This document shows, piece after piece, positions 26,501 through 39,476 of a DNA stretch of 64,000 bases (position 1 is the first letter of the stretch; the number at the start of each line of letters is the position of its first letter). The DNA comes from Pegea sp. RAD2-039. Lineage: Eukaryota; Chordata; Thaliacea; Salpida; Salpidae. A program made the translations under genes and the position numbers. The DNA is taken from assembly GCA_034620365.1 (NCBI GenBank), contig JAQGEQ010000270.1:186001-250000 (forward strand). The letters run 5' to 3'. The notes beneath the pieces are model-generated. The model ran no database searches. It worked only from the letters and a program-made list of their open reading frames with translations, and had not been told where the DNA came from.

Positions 26501-29500
26501 TGTTATATAAGAATAATACATTTAAAAGTAAATTTAAGTCTTTTAGTGAAATTTCTTAAAATGTTCTACTACAATTTCTGTAACAAAATATTTTAAAAAT
26601 TAACTTCTAAAAAAATATTTACTTTTCTAATATTACTAAATAACAAGTTATATAAAAAAAGAAATTTGAAATAGCACAAACCTTTCATAATTTAAAAAAA
26701 TATTTTAGCAGCTACAAGTTCAATGACAGATTTTTTTTTTTACTTTTTTCTTAAGAAATAACTTTTTTCTTTAAAAAAAAAATTGTTTTATATAAATAGT
26801 TGTAAACAATTCAAATTTGTTTTTAATGTTTTTTTATTAAAGAAACAACAAATATAATATTTCTTATTTGTTCATAATTTTGAATAATCAAATATAAACA
26901 TTAGTCAACATATCATTAGGTGGTACTTTCCTCTAAAACCAAAACCGGTTTTTTGCTATTTATGGAAAAGTTAAATCAATTAAACAAAAAGATAAGAACT
27001 CAGATTTTTGCAAAATAAAAGTTTAATAAATTTAATAAAACTTTATAAAGAAATTATTAGTGAATTTTTTATTAAGCAAAATAAAAAATAAAACATTTGA
27101 TAAAGATGTTAATAATTATTTAAAAATGTCATGGTTTTCACGAAGTTTCTTTGCTGCAATAGAAACTACTAAAAAAGAAACATATTTTGCTGAAAAAAGT
27201 TCTTTTCTTAAATACATTTAAATAGTGAAGCTCAAAAACCTTTTTGCTACAACCTAAACTTATAAATCTCAAGTAAACTATATATTTATTAGCCACTTAC
27301 AAATTTAGGGTGATAAAAACCAAGTAACATGAAACTCCTTATGATAATGTGATGACTAAATATTAAATTTTTATTTCTGTGATTTGACAGAATAATAAAA
27401 TGTCGAAGTTTCTGAATATGGAGAGATAAGATTATAAAATTGAAAATAAAACTTAAAGAATAAACAAAATTTGTTATTGATGATGGCTTTTTGACTTTAC
27501 ATAACAAAGCTTGAAAAACTTTCAAATCAGTTAAAAAATTTCCATTTCTGACTTTTTACTATTTTGGAAGCACTGTTGTTTTTATTATATGAAAAATTGC
27601 TGAGTCATTAAAATAATTTCTATTTTGATTTAATGTTTGTTTAATTATAAACTTTAATTTTGAATATATCACGCCCATATATTTTTTTCATTTTTATTAT
27701 TAGCAAATTTCGGCTTTTGTGTAAACGCATCTCAAAATCAAGTTCACGTCAAATAATTTCAATTGCTGTAAGTTAAGTGTTTTGAGGTGAAAGGTAACTG
27801 TAGGTTAAAATATCACTGAAGAAAATTCTTTAGTATTTTTAGATAGCGCTTTTATGCAACAAAAATGGTTTATTATCGAATTTACAGTTAATTTTTCATC
27901 TAAGACTTAAACATCCCAGGCTTTTCTCTAGGGTGAGTTTTTGAAGACTTTTGAAATGTTATTTAAATTTAAATACTAAAAACTTTTTTGGTAGAACCTT
28001 ATATATTTTTTTCCACGCATGGCTGCAAATGAACAATTATACAGCTGTTATAACGAACAAGAAACATATTAATTCCCGTTTTCTTTAAAAACCATTCATA
28101 ACACCTCTATCAAAGATGTTTTACTATTTCTGTTAAAATCAGAGACATCTTTAGCCTGTAAAGTGCTGTGCTTATCAGTAAAACAAGCTTTCTTTGGCAG
28201 ACGATCACGAATAAAGTTACTAAACTAAATTTCATGAAGATAGTTATTAACATATTTACTGTCAATAAAATATATTTATATGAAGATTGTTTAAGCATTT
28301 GAATATCTATATTTTTATTAAACTTTTATTTTTTTTATATATGTTTCCCTAGTCTAGTATTTGAAGAAAAAACTTTAAAAATTCAAATTGTATATATCAA
28401 TAATACTTTCTATTTGCTTTAAGCAATTATTTAAAAAATTAGTAATTAAAATTATTTTTTGCAATCAGTTAAAATAATTGAAATATTTCATCATTTAGTT
28501 TCATTTTTTCAGATTAACCGAAAATATTTGAAAATAATAAAAAGTGAAAAGTTATATTTACAACTTTTATATAAAACATTTCTGTAATCGTTTACTAATT
28601 TCAATCTTACTACTTATTTTAAAAACTTATTGAAGTTCATTTTCTAAATAATAATTGAACTATTTTTGAAAATTTTGACAAAACTATGATAACCTGTTTT
28701 TTTTGTTAATGGTTTCTACTTAATATTGGAATAATTGCTCACAATTAAGGCTGGGGGTTTTGTAAGTTTGTCTCAAATTATATATTCAATCTAAAGATGA
28801 AAAATATACAGCAGTTTATCGTCGATCAATCAAAGTGTTTAATCAACTTTTTAAGGAATTTAAGTAGTTTTTCATAAAATTGTAAATACGTTTTTGGTTT
28901 CATTTTATGTTTACAGTAAATTTTTGATATAACTTTGTAACATTATTAAAAATAAATGGGAAAATTTAATTGTAAAATTTTCAAAAGTTTTCCTCAAACA
29001 AATTAAAATTAACTTAAAATTTAGAAAATTATTTTTCATTTAATTTTGACGCATCTTTAAACATTGTAACCAATAACAACTTTGTTATTTAATATATTTG
29101 AACTGACCACCATATCTAAGTATCTTTTCAAATGTTATAATAAGCTACAAACGTTACGTCATACTATTTAAAGCAATAATTAGTGAAGTCACTTTCTAAT
29201 TCAGTCACTCTGTTTTAGTGAATGACTAAATTCAAACTTAGCTAAAAACAGAAAAATTCTTTTACAAGTACAAAATAATGTCACTTACTAATAAAAATGT
29301 TTTATTTATAGCTTTTCTCTTTTTTAATAATATAAAATTGCGAAATTTTGATAGTTAAAATCAAATAATTGTATTTGAAACACAAAAATAAAAAATTGAA
29401 AAATATTAAGCTCAAAATGTTCAGCTTGTGGTTGAGTTTAATTTTGTTAGTTTCAAAATTAGATGTATGAATAGAAAAGAATAAAAATATTTCCTAATTC

Positions 29501-30533
29501 AAATCTTAGTTTGCAAATGACAATAATTAAAAAAAATTATTTGAAATTCAATTCAGAAATACAAATAAAATAGCTTGCTTGAAATCAGTTCAAAATATTT
29601 CAATCAAAACTGAACATGCAAAGCTATTTTGATTATCTTGCTTAAATGATGAATGATAGCAGAAGCTTCAACGAAGTTAACAAAATGCTTTTCAGCTGCT
29701 AATAAAATCCCAGAATGTGTAATCAATGCAAAAAGAAAGCTGATCATTTTTAAGACTTGCAAAAGATGTCTGAAATTATTGAAAATAAAATAGAATGATT
29801 AAACTCTACTTTTTTCTTCTTAATATCCTTTTATTATTTTAAAAACTTCTTTTTATCGTTTGTTTAGTTCTACTGATGTAGTAGACCTGTAATAAAAGTA
29901 TTATACATTTATCTAATCTTTGTATAGAATTGATTAGATCACTATCTTCTGTACACAATTGATTTGTTGCATTATTTGTCTATCATTGTTTACATATACT
30001 TCCTTAGATAAAGCTTAAAGCATGTTGTATCTTGGAAGTGATCTAATGAGTTTTATTAAGATATTCTTGTGTGTATATATGCTGATGCAAAACTTTGCTT
30101 TAGTTGTTTGATTCAATTATTATTATCAATGTATTTTCATAATTAAGAAAATTTTAAGATAAAAATAACTTTGATTTGTAAGTTCAGTTTAAAGATAAGG
30201 TTTTTATTATGTTTTTATTATTTATCTGTATGATTTTTATCAAACCACAAATAAACATCAATTGATCTTCATCAAATAAATGAAACTAATACTAACCAAG
30301 CGAGAAATACAAATATAATTCTTAAAAAACTTATATTGCTTTCAAATGTATTGTAACATAATTGACCTTCAAATTACCATCAATAAAACCAATAAGCACA
30401 ATTATCACATTATCAAACGATATTTGAACCACAAGCATTAAGCTTGATAAATTCGACAATTTTAATTCCAGAATAACTTTACCTTATAATTTTCTTGTTA
30501 CTATAATCATAAGTTTTTACAAGTAAAAAACAT

Positions 30534-30539
30534 TTTATT
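30534..30539 (-). terminator. Possible polyadenylation signal of the 1337-aa gene
   Basis: AATAAA on the - strand, about 320 nt downstream of the predicted stop at 30861. Confidence 0.25.
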
Positions 30540-30860
30540 TTATAGGTTAAGCTTTCATTGCGACTAAATATTTAAGTTATTGTTTCAATATTAGTTTTTT
30601 AGATGTTAGCAGCTACTAATGACAAAAAACTTAGCTGATAGAATAGAATACTTAATGAGAGTTCCTTAAGATACTATTGAAATGTTTTCATCTTAAGTAT
30701 TTTGAATTAAAGTTTTAATAAACTACTTAATAACTCTCAATAAATAAATTTAAGAGTTTTCTGTACTACAATCAAACGTAACCAATAGACTTTGAGCTAT
30801 GTCAGTTTAAATTGTAATTAATTCATAATTTTAAAAGTTCAATTTACTTTTTAAAATATT

Positions 30861-33800
30861 TTAGACAGCTGAAAACAAGTTACGAAAGGCTCTAACTTTA
30901 TATCGATTCTTGTTATATAGAGTTTAATTTGATATCAAAAGTTTGCAGATTTCAATTCTAACTTTAAGAGTGAATATTGTGAAATTTAATCTGCTTACAT
31001 AGCACCTTTTCACGCCCCCAAAAATAGTTTCTTATATAAAAAGTTCAAATACAAAACTTAATTGTAAACATAGAAGATTAATGAGGTTGATGTCAACAGT
31101 AGAAATAGAACAACAAACAAAGCTATTAATCAAAAAACACTCACCACTTGCCGAAGACTGTGATCTTCTGTTTGATATCACGACTTTTGCTTTTTGTTGG
31201 CCTGGGAGTGGAGTCTTTACTCTTGTGATCCGGACACTAACCCCATCTTTGTTAATTTCTTCTTTTCCACTTAGATCAGGGGTACATGCTCGATTTATGA
31301 TTATATGTTTACCATAGTGATTGGTTCGAACAGTGTATGGTCGAGTTGACTCTGATCGATCAATCTCTACGATCAAAACATAATTAAGATTTTCAATACT
31401 TTGTTACTTCATCTTATTTATAACAACGAAATAAATGAACTTAAAAACTGCAAGTAAAGATAATTAATTAACCTAAATTGTACTTTAAAACCATTAGCTA
31501 GTATATACAATCAGTAATTTATCTGAAAGATCATATTATGCAGTAGTCTTGCTTTCAAGCTTGAAAACAAATTGGCGAAACAAATTGGCGAAACATAATG
31601 AAAGCAAATATTTATTTATCTTTTTATTATCTACCAGTTTTACTTCTTTTTCTGTACAAAAATTGATTTAAAGAACTTCAAAAATATTATTTTCAAAAAG
31701 CAGCAAACTGTTTATAACAGCAAAGAGTGCTTGCAAGATCTTAATTAAAGGGATTAGTTAATCGGTTTTTCAACTTTATGAATATGAAGCTTAAGAAACA
31801 GTTAACTGCGCTCAACAAAACACTTACTTCAATTATTTCTTTTAAAAGAAAGTATTAATGAAAATCTATTAAATAAACTTCAATATAAAATACTCAGAAA
31901 TTATAAGTAAGATATTGACTTGAGACAAAACATGTTTCTGACCATTATGTGCACTACAACTAAAGTTGATGCATGTAATTATGCGTCTCATTAGCATCCC
32001 AACCACCAACCACAAAGATTAGCTTTAAGAGAATTTTTTGGCCAGGTATCATTGGCCTGGTAGCTTTTATAATTCATGGTGTTAAATCGATCTACAGTGT
32101 TCAACTAATTTGTTTATCTCAACTTGCAATCGAAACCAACGTCGCTGGCATTACAAATCAAATATCCTATCAGGTTGACATTACAATATAATTTTGTAAG
32201 ATTTTTTATCGCTAATATCTTCACCGTGAGGATCAGTTTATTATACAAGTTGGTAGACTAGAAATTTAAACTACAAAGTTGTAAAAATTTAATGAAATAT
32301 TGAATAAAATGTTGGCCAATCAACTCACTTTCTGTAGTTTGACACGATTGGTTGGAAATTTGTAGATCTTGAGTATGTTTGACAAATGGTTTCGTGGAAC
32401 GGTTTCCTTTATCATCAACAAGCATGGAGGGAACTTTGTGTATATGACTGATATGACCTTTGACATTTTTTGATGCATCAATTAACAATGTTTCAGCTGT
32501 CACGTGATCTCTTGCAGGTTCTGTTTGTTTCCATCTTTGAACACGATTTGAACCTATTTGAGTTGATTGTTTTCTTGCTGATGCTGTCTGTTGATTGTCA
32601 CTTTGAAGACGCTGTCTGCTGTATCTATCAGCAATGCAACGCTCATCATAACTATAGTCACGTGATTGGGAATGCTTTGTGCTGAAAACTGCCGTTTTTT
32701 GAACTTCATTCTCAACTTGCACTGAATTTGATCTCAGTTCTGTCGGATGATTTTCGCGGAAAGCTTTTTTGAATCTTTCCTGAAATCTGTTGATGGATTG
32801 AACTCTCTTTGGAGGATCAGGATGAGTTTGAAGAGTGGATTGAGAGTTTGTCGAAGATTTTTGGATCGACGTTTTCAGCTCATCTTTAACTTTTCCTGTA
32901 TTTTGATCAATCTTAAGTCGAGAAGTAACAGTTTTTATTATCACTATTTTACTCGAAGTTTTCTTTTCAGTTTTCGCGGGAATTTTTAGAGTTTGCAAAT
33001 CAGATCTTGAAATCTTCTTCTCATCTTGTTTTGAGTCAAACGTTTTTTGATTCATTAAAACACTCTCATTCAAATCTTTATCGTAATTTTTACAATCTTT
33101 ATCCTTTTTCTCTTCACAGGAAGTACTGTGTGATGACTGGTTTTCTTTAATTGTCTCTTCAACACTTGTTTGGTTTTCGATTGATGTTGGTCTAGTTATG
33201 ATTATTTTGGGTTTATTTTCTGGTATTTTTGGTCTAACTTCTGGTACTAATGGTTTATATTCTGGTTTTAATGTTTTAGTATCCTTTTTTGATGTATTGA
33301 TGACTCTAACTATTTTGTTTGGAGATTTATGTTCCCAGTGTTGAGGGTCAGCTCTTAGTGACTGAATTCTATCTCCAACCTTCTTTTCTGCAACTTCACT
33401 TACCACTCTGCATTCAGGCTTCTTATCATTTAAGACTTGATTTGAGATTATGTTTACTGAATTTCTTTTATCATTGAAATCTGAGTCTGAATAAGCTCCT
33501 TGGTTATGCTCGAATCTATTTTTGTAATTTCTCGACTTCAGATCAGGGCTCAACTTCGGTGTTTTTGGAAGCGGGTTACTTCTAGTAACTATATTTCCAT
33601 GTTCACTGGAGTTGGAAACTATATCAGAAAGTAGTTTGACATCATTACTTTGTATAGGAGTCTTAGAACGACTAATCACAGCAACTTTTCCTTTTTCACC
33701 TTGAATTATATTTGGTGGGGTAATTTCATCTTTTCTTTGATATTTATCTTGAACTTGAGGCCTCAGAAATATTTCGTCCTTTTGCTTATTTACTTTTAAA

Positions 33801-36112
33801 ATTGTTCTTTCTAAAGGTGCTGACTGCTGGTTAACTGAAACTTTTACAGCTGCTTGCTTTGCTGATACATCTGTTTCTATCTGTTTATTACTTTCTGTAA
33901 TGTTTTTTACTTCATTTTTACAAATTTTAACATTACTTTCACTATATTTGCTTTCTTGTTTGTCTTCAAAGCCTTGATTACAAACTCGACTAGTATTTGT
34001 TGAAGTTTCTCTTAAGTCACCACTATTTTCTTTAGTGCGACTTTGATGAGGACTACTCAAAAAATTTGACTGAAAAACTCCGCTAATATTTTGACATTTA
34101 TTAAACTCTTCTTCTTTCTTATAAGATTTATGCTGATCTGTTGGAATTATTACTGGTTTGCTTAATTTCTTTCTACTAATAATGACTACCCTTCCGTTGT
34201 TTCTTAGCGGCATTTCTTTTGTATAAAACACCTGGTCCTGTTTATTGACAGCAATTGAATTTTTTTCTACAAGCTTATGCACACTTGTCTGATGAGTTTC
34301 ACCGTTCTTTCTTCTATCATATGCTTCTTGTTTTGAATAAACAGATTTAGTTTTAGTTGTAGAGTGTCCTTGAAATAGCAAGTTACTTGACCTCCCAGTT
34401 GAATTGGAAAAAGTCAGCAGCTTTTCACTTGCAGCGTTTGTTCTTTTAGAATTTCTTTCAAATTTTGTTTCATTTGAACGTGTTTGCAGTTGCCTGCTGT
34501 AATTTTCTTTTTTCATTTCAATTCTTGATTGTCTCTCATTTCCATATTCCAATCTATCCAGAGAGCTTTTTGGTCTTTCTTTTTCACATAAATCTTGAAT
34601 CTTTGGAATAGTAATCTGCAGAGATGAAGCTGGCCTAACAACTGCTTCTGATTTATGGTCCTCAAACCGTGGTGTCCATGGTCGATCAGGAAAAGCGATG
34701 GTCGAGGCATCAATCACTTCATACTTAAGCTGCTTCACAGAAGTTTGATTAAAAATACTTTTGTTTTTATAATTCTTTGAAATTTTGTGATAATCTTTTA
34801 CTTGTTCTTTTGTGTTTATGATCTCTTTTTTGATGTCTTTAGCCACTTCTTCCTTTGTGTCCTTGGTTACTTCTTCTTTTGTATCCTTGGCTACTTGTTC
34901 TTTTGCATCCTTGGATACTTGTTCTTTTGTTTCCTTGGCTACTTGTTTTTTTGTGTTTATGATCTCTTTTTTGATGTCTTTAGCCACTTCTTCTTTTGTG
35001 TTCTTGGCTACTTGTTTTTTTGCATCCTTGGATACTTGTTCTTTTGTGTCTTTGGCTACTTCTTTTTCTGTGTCCTTGATCACATCTTCTTTTATATCTT
35101 TGACCATTTTTTTTGTTTCTTTGGTCACTTCTTCTGTTGAAACATTTTTTAAACTAATATCTGAACTGATTTTCTTTTGAAGATACTTTTCATCCATCTC
35201 AGCCAACTTATTGACCAGATTTTTTGTTTGAATCATCTGTCTCAGCTCTGGTGGGTACTTGAGGGTCTTCTTCATCATTCGAATCTCGTTTATCTTCTTC
35301 ATCTCTTCTATTTTTTCCATTTTTAGCTTTGCAGATTGCCGCTTCTTGCTACAAAACCAGCAAAGAGCTTCTTTAGACTGATGATGTCCATCGTCGCGGA
35401 TGTTGAAGATTGCGTTGCATCCACAGCATTTCTGCTTGGTCGTCTTCACCCGCTTCAACCGCAACAGAGGAGTAGCAAGAGTGCGATCTTGATCATGAGG
35501 AAAGACTGCCTGTGAAATTACTCGACTTCTCCTCTCCTGCTGCAGTTGTTGTGGGATCACATCACTTGAAGAGTCATGAGAGTAGACTCCCACAACCGTC
35601 CTCGCCGGAGATGGAGCTCGAAAAGAACCTGATGACATCATCCCTTCGTCGTGATGGAAACTCTTTCGTTCATTCATGACGTCACCAGGGCAAGATTCAG
35701 TCACGACGGAGTCATCGTCGCTGTCTTGAACGCAGGGATTGAATTGGACGGAAGATCGTCCCGGAGAGATCATGAACGCCTTGCTTCTTTTGAGAGTGAA
35801 GTTTTTACAGCTGCTAATGCTTTCTACGGAAGGAGTTGGGGAAACTCCCCGATCCGAAACTGATGAGTAAGGGAAAGAAGACGCATTGGAATCGATTGAG
35901 TTCAGTGATGTCATCGATGCAGATAAAGAAGATAAAGAACAAAGGTTAGGAAGATAGCTCAATTCATCAAAACTCTTCAGATCTTGCCTCCTAGAGTTAA
36001 CATTTTGTATGTTTTCATGCTTCTCAGGCTCTTTATATGTGTCTGACTTCTTTGTTTGGTTTTTATCTTCTTCTGTTCTGATCTGGAAGCTTCTATGAGC
36101 AAAGTTATTCAT
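30861..36112 (-). CDS. Large low-complexity protein with CxxC zinc knuckle and KD-rich repeats (1337 aa)
   Basis: I do not recognise the gene. The first coding exon (36112-32329) encodes 1261 residues without interruption. Exon 2 is 31366-31145 and the stop is reached in a tiny third exon at 30868-30861 (the last is less certain). An in-frame TAA lies 12 nt upstream of the ATG, which fixes the start. Residues 50-200 are Ser-rich. C229xxC232 and C251xxC254 with ALCWFC form a probable zinc knuckle, followed by a basic helix (KKRQSAKLKMEKIEEMKK); this vaguely resembles the last cysteine pair of FAM76 proteins. Residues 328-438 are an 8-residue-type repeat (TKEEVAKD, TKEQVSKD). The rest is polar, charged and probably disordered, with recurring VVIISR, VAVISR and VVISNR motifs. 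A cytoskeletal or scaffold role is possible but unproven. Confidence 0.75.
31367..32328 (-). other. Intron 1 of the 1337-aa gene
   Basis: Donor A|GTGAGTT at 32328, acceptor GATCGTAG before 31366. A less AT-rich patch at about 31980-32150 contains a short CCAGG..CCTGG inverted repeat and no ORF. A 13-bp direct duplication lies at 31565-31590. Neither has an assigned role. Confidence 0.6.
31565..31590. repeat. 13-bp tandem duplication
   Basis: AAACAAATTGGCG occurs twice head to tail inside an intron of the 1337-aa gene. Confidence 0.8.
34798..35130 (-). repeat. In-frame coding repeat array (KDTKEEVA type)
   Basis: A tandem array within the 1337-aa CDS encodes degenerate octapeptides such as TKEEVAKD, TKEQVSKD and AKEQVAKD. 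At a higher level a block of about 141 bp (47 codons), marked by KDIKKEIINTK, is duplicated: copies start near 34811 and 34952. The antisense strand is also open here, giving false ORFs of 117 and 122 codons made of LGYLFFC-like repeats. The repeat resembles LEA-type or apolipoprotein-like amphipathic helices in spacing, but without sequence homology I can name. Confidence 0.85.
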
Positions 36113-36384
36113 GATACAACTTTAAATAGCTCTCGGTTATTCTTAAAAAAGATTTTTTGCTTCTCTCACAAATAACCTCACAATTTTATATCAACAAAAT
36201 ACATACAATAATTAAGCTGAAAAGAAACTTCTACGCTGGTCTCACTCTCTTTAGCAACAATTACTAATGCATCTTTCTGACCTTTTTACTTCTAAAGAAC
36301 ACTTTGGAAAGTCTTTTTCTTTTTCGAGAGCGCTTGCTTAACTATTTCATGAAAGCATTATCGAGCTTTCAGACATCATAATGA

Positions 36385-36392
36385 TGACGTCA
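36385..36392. promoter_or_regulatory. CRE (TGACGTCA) upstream of the 1337-aa gene
   Basis: A perfect CREB/ATF palindrome 273 nt upstream of the ATG, in a locally less AT-rich patch. A TATATAA word on the - strand lies about 60 nt farther upstream, near 36452-36458. Whether either is used is unknown. Confidence 0.35.
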
Positions 36393-37516
36393 CACATTCT
36401 CGCGACTACTAAAGGCTCCGATAACTTGACAGCTGCTAGATATTCCTCTTATATAAACTCTGTCTCAAATTCTGTTTTTAAGATAAATTGAAAAAATGTT
36501 TTAACTTTTACTGAATTTGTTTGAGATGATACCAAAGTAAAAACTGAATTTATATAAATATGGAGAAACAGTTAACAGTTAGATGATGTTGATTATTTTG
36601 ACTTAATATTTCATTATCTTCGATTTAATCACAAAGACTTTAACGTAATTGAGATATTTTATTTATAAAAATGCTTTGAATATTCCAATGACAAAATATC
36701 AAAGTTTAAAAACCTTCACTTAAATACTTATGTATTAAGAGAAAGTTTAATTTAAAATCGATTTTTCAGCTATTTTAAAAACATAGAAAGTTTCGAGGGT
36801 GAGATTAGCAGCTTAAAACATTCTTCTTTTAATAAAATAATAAATATTAACATTACTTATAACAGATTTATAAGGAGTTTTATTTTCTTATAAATAATTT
36901 TATCTCTAGCTCGGTATCAAAACTGAAAAAATGCTAACTTTGATTTAATGTGTTATTTAAAAACTTTTTAAAAAATAACTTTAAAACAAAAAGCATTTTA
37001 GTAAATTTATTTTCTTTAATCTATTCTAACTCTACAACAACTGTCGATAATTTTCTATCATCTACATCATTGTTATTATTAGCTTTAGTTTATTATTATA
37101 AAAACGCTCTGAGCTTTTACAGAAGCATATATATCTTATAATATGTAAAATCTATTTCAATATTGGAAAGCTGTAAATTATTTGTTTCGTATTTTGTTCT
37201 AAATTAACACCTCCATTAATAATAGATTAAATTTAGCTTCAAATTGAGTACGAAAGAAAACAAAAAACAATCTCTGAGATAACAACTTGTTGGATTTATT
37301 TGCATGAAAGACGTAGTGGATAGATAAAGGAAGACAGTTATCAAATTGAAACACTAAACACAGTTTATAGTTACTATACAAACGAATTGAAAAGGTGCTA
37401 AAAGAAAATATCAACAGAATCTCTACAAGAGTATTTAATAGAATCTAACTATCATAAAATATATGACAGAAAAGCTAAGAAATATATACACGAAGTGAAA
37501 CACAAATAAGTGAAGG

Positions 37517-37522
37517 TTTATT
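37517..37522 (-). terminator. DNALI1 polyadenylation signal
   Basis: AATAAA on the - strand, 11 nt after the DNALI1 stop codon, implying a very short 3' UTR. Confidence 0.6.
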
Positions 37523-37533
37523 AGGAGATTTAA

Positions 37534-39476
37534 TCACTTTTTAGGAGCTATGATTCCCTCCAATTGAGTCTGCAAATTTAAGTATTCATCAATTTTTTAT
37601 TTCTTAAACTTAAGATTAAAAGTTACGAAAAGGATATTTAAGACGATACAGTAGTAGTTCAAATCTGAACTAAGTCTCTTTTAAACAGATCATTTTGAGT
37701 AAAATGTTGTTTAAACTTAAATGAATTCTACTAGTTTTAACATTTCCTATACTGAATATCAGAAACAAGAGATGAGTAAATTTAACCTTGAGTTGTTGGT
37801 TGGTGCGTTTGAGAAACTGGATTTCTTCGGAATGCTTTTTTTCTTCGACTTGTCTTCGCTCAGCTTCACGTTTTTCAATTGCTTCACATTTTGCTTTTAA
37901 CTCATTAACAGTTTTTTCAAGTTCATGTTTGTCACTCTCTAAGTTTTTCATCTAAAACAAAAATAGCTTGATGGTTTGACAAAACAAGTAAGCCATTAGT
38001 AAAAAACAACTTAATTGTTTTAAGATGGAAAACCCCAATCAAACCAAATCCTTACATTAGCAGCACTTGTAAGATTAAATTAATGTAAAACCCATTTTAA
38101 TGAAAAATATTTTTAGTGAAAGTATTTTATTAACTAGTCTTCAAACCGCTTAAAATAAATTGGAAGTCATAAATAAAAAACTATTAGTTGAACTTGAATA
38201 TCTAAATATATAAACAAGAGCTTGCAAACTTTTTCTTCCATATCTGCTTTTCCTTGTTCAGATTGAAGCGCTTTGCGCATCCCAAATGCTACACTACTTT
38301 CATACAACGTTTGAAAAGCTGCAATTGTCATTCTGATTTCATCTCTAACTCTTAGTAACAGTAATCCACGCTCAGCACAGTTGATTGTAACTTGTCGTAT
38401 CAATTCATCTGAAATTAATTTCATGATAAAAATTGAGAATTTTATTCAACAAATTGAACTACGGAAGCGTTTCTTTACATTTAAATTGTATTGAATTATA
38501 TCGAGGTATTTAGCAGAACAAATTTATACAATCTTACATTAAGTGGAAACATAATACTATTTTAAACAGTTTATTGACTCGAAACATTTACTTCAACACA
38601 AAACGGTCTTTAAACATATAAAGTAGTAATGTAAAACGTAGATATAAGAAAATTTAAGGTAACAATATCATTTGACAAGCTATGCATAGTTTGAAGAAAA
38701 ACTTTTATAACGTCCAAATTAAGTTCTTTAAATATTAAAATTTATAAAATTTTAATAAACAATAAAATAGGTATAAAGATCAGAGGTTATAACTTATAAT
38801 TAAAGAAAGTGTTATCTCTAAAAACCAAAATTTCTAGTATATGTTGTAACTAATAGTTGAACAATTTGTTTAATCAAATTTACCAAAACATTGTGAATAA
38901 AGTTCTCTTCTAACTGGACATATACCAGTTTCACGAGCCTGTCTCTGCTGGAGACGTTTATCTAATTCTTCTTGAAGATTAACGACATCTAATCTGGTGG
39001 CAGGGGTACTTGCAACCTTAAGTGTTTTAAAACAATTTTGTAGTTTTTTTAATAAATAATTTACGAAATAAAACAAACTATAAATAGTTAAAAGATACCT
39101 AATGAAACTAATGACTTATCAATGTATTTAATAATTTATAATTTGAAATAATTGTGTTTATCATACTTGTTGTATCCACAGTTGTCCGGACTCTCCCCAT
39201 TGCCTTGGTGGCAAAATACTGTTCAAAATCTCATCTGTTTGCTGCTGCTTACTGACATCAACCAGAGCCATATTAGGACTTTTTGGAGGTGTAGGTACAG
39301 GTCCATGACTTTGGGTTTGAGGTGTAATTTTTAAAACACGAGCCTTTAAAGAAGTTAATTAAATTTTGTTGGTATAAGTCTTACTAATTTAATACTTTGG
39401 CTGATTTCTTTTCAGTATTTCTTGTCACCAGAACAGGATGGTCATATTTTAAGAGAGATGAGTTTGGTGGAATCAT
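37534..39476 (-). CDS. DNALI1: Axonemal dynein light intermediate polypeptide 1 (p28)
   Basis: A p28-family light chain of single-headed inner-arm axonemal dyneins, needed for ciliary and flagellar beating. Exons are 39476-39396, 39343-39167, 39016-38884, 38408-38230, 37951-37787 and 37569-37534, in phase throughout, giving 256 aa, the usual family length. Diagnostic stretches in order: SLLKYDHPVLVTRNTEKKSA, EILNSILPPRQWGESGQLWI, QQRQARETGICPVRRELYSQ, VTINCAERGLLLLRVRDEIR, YESSVAFGMRKALQSEQGK, the coiled coil KCEAIEKREAERRQVEEKK, and the terminal QLEGIIAPKK. The start is the ATG nine residues before LKYDHPVL. The gene is complete and undamaged, so the animal almost certainly builds motile cilia or flagella. 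I see no clear RFX X-box within the first few hundred bases upstream. Confidence 0.97.

Larger units (their letters stand above)
20197..30860. other. Gene desert of about 10.6 kb
   Basis: Almost entirely AT-rich, with stops in all frames. Two items stand out but are weak: a 37-codon ORF at 23006-23119 (+) with more balanced composition, and a 31-nt exon-like segment at 23565-23595 (-) flanked by good splice sites. The 76- to 78-codon ORFs at 26028-26258 and 27289-27525 have no protein-like composition. No transposase, reverse transcriptase or terminal repeat is visible. Confidence 0.5.
36113..37533. other. Intergenic region between the 1337-aa gene and DNALI1
   Basis: The first 350 nt upstream of the 1337-aa start are less AT-rich and hold a CRE and a TATA-like word (listed separately). 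The rest is AT-rich apart from the DNALI1 polyadenylation signal at its right end. ORFs at 36950-37141 and 37199-37414 look like noise. Confidence 0.5.

Noticed and set aside
31980..32150. Less AT-rich intronic patch with a CCAGG..CCTGG inverted repeat, considered as an ncRNA or MITE
   Set aside because: The stem is only about 5-6 bp, and no terminal inverted repeats or target-site duplication are visible.
34787..35180. Two + strand ORFs of 117 and 122 codons with Phe/Cys/Leu-rich repeats
   Set aside because: They are the antisense of the KD-rich coding repeat of the 1337-aa gene; the repeat unit happens to leave these frames open.
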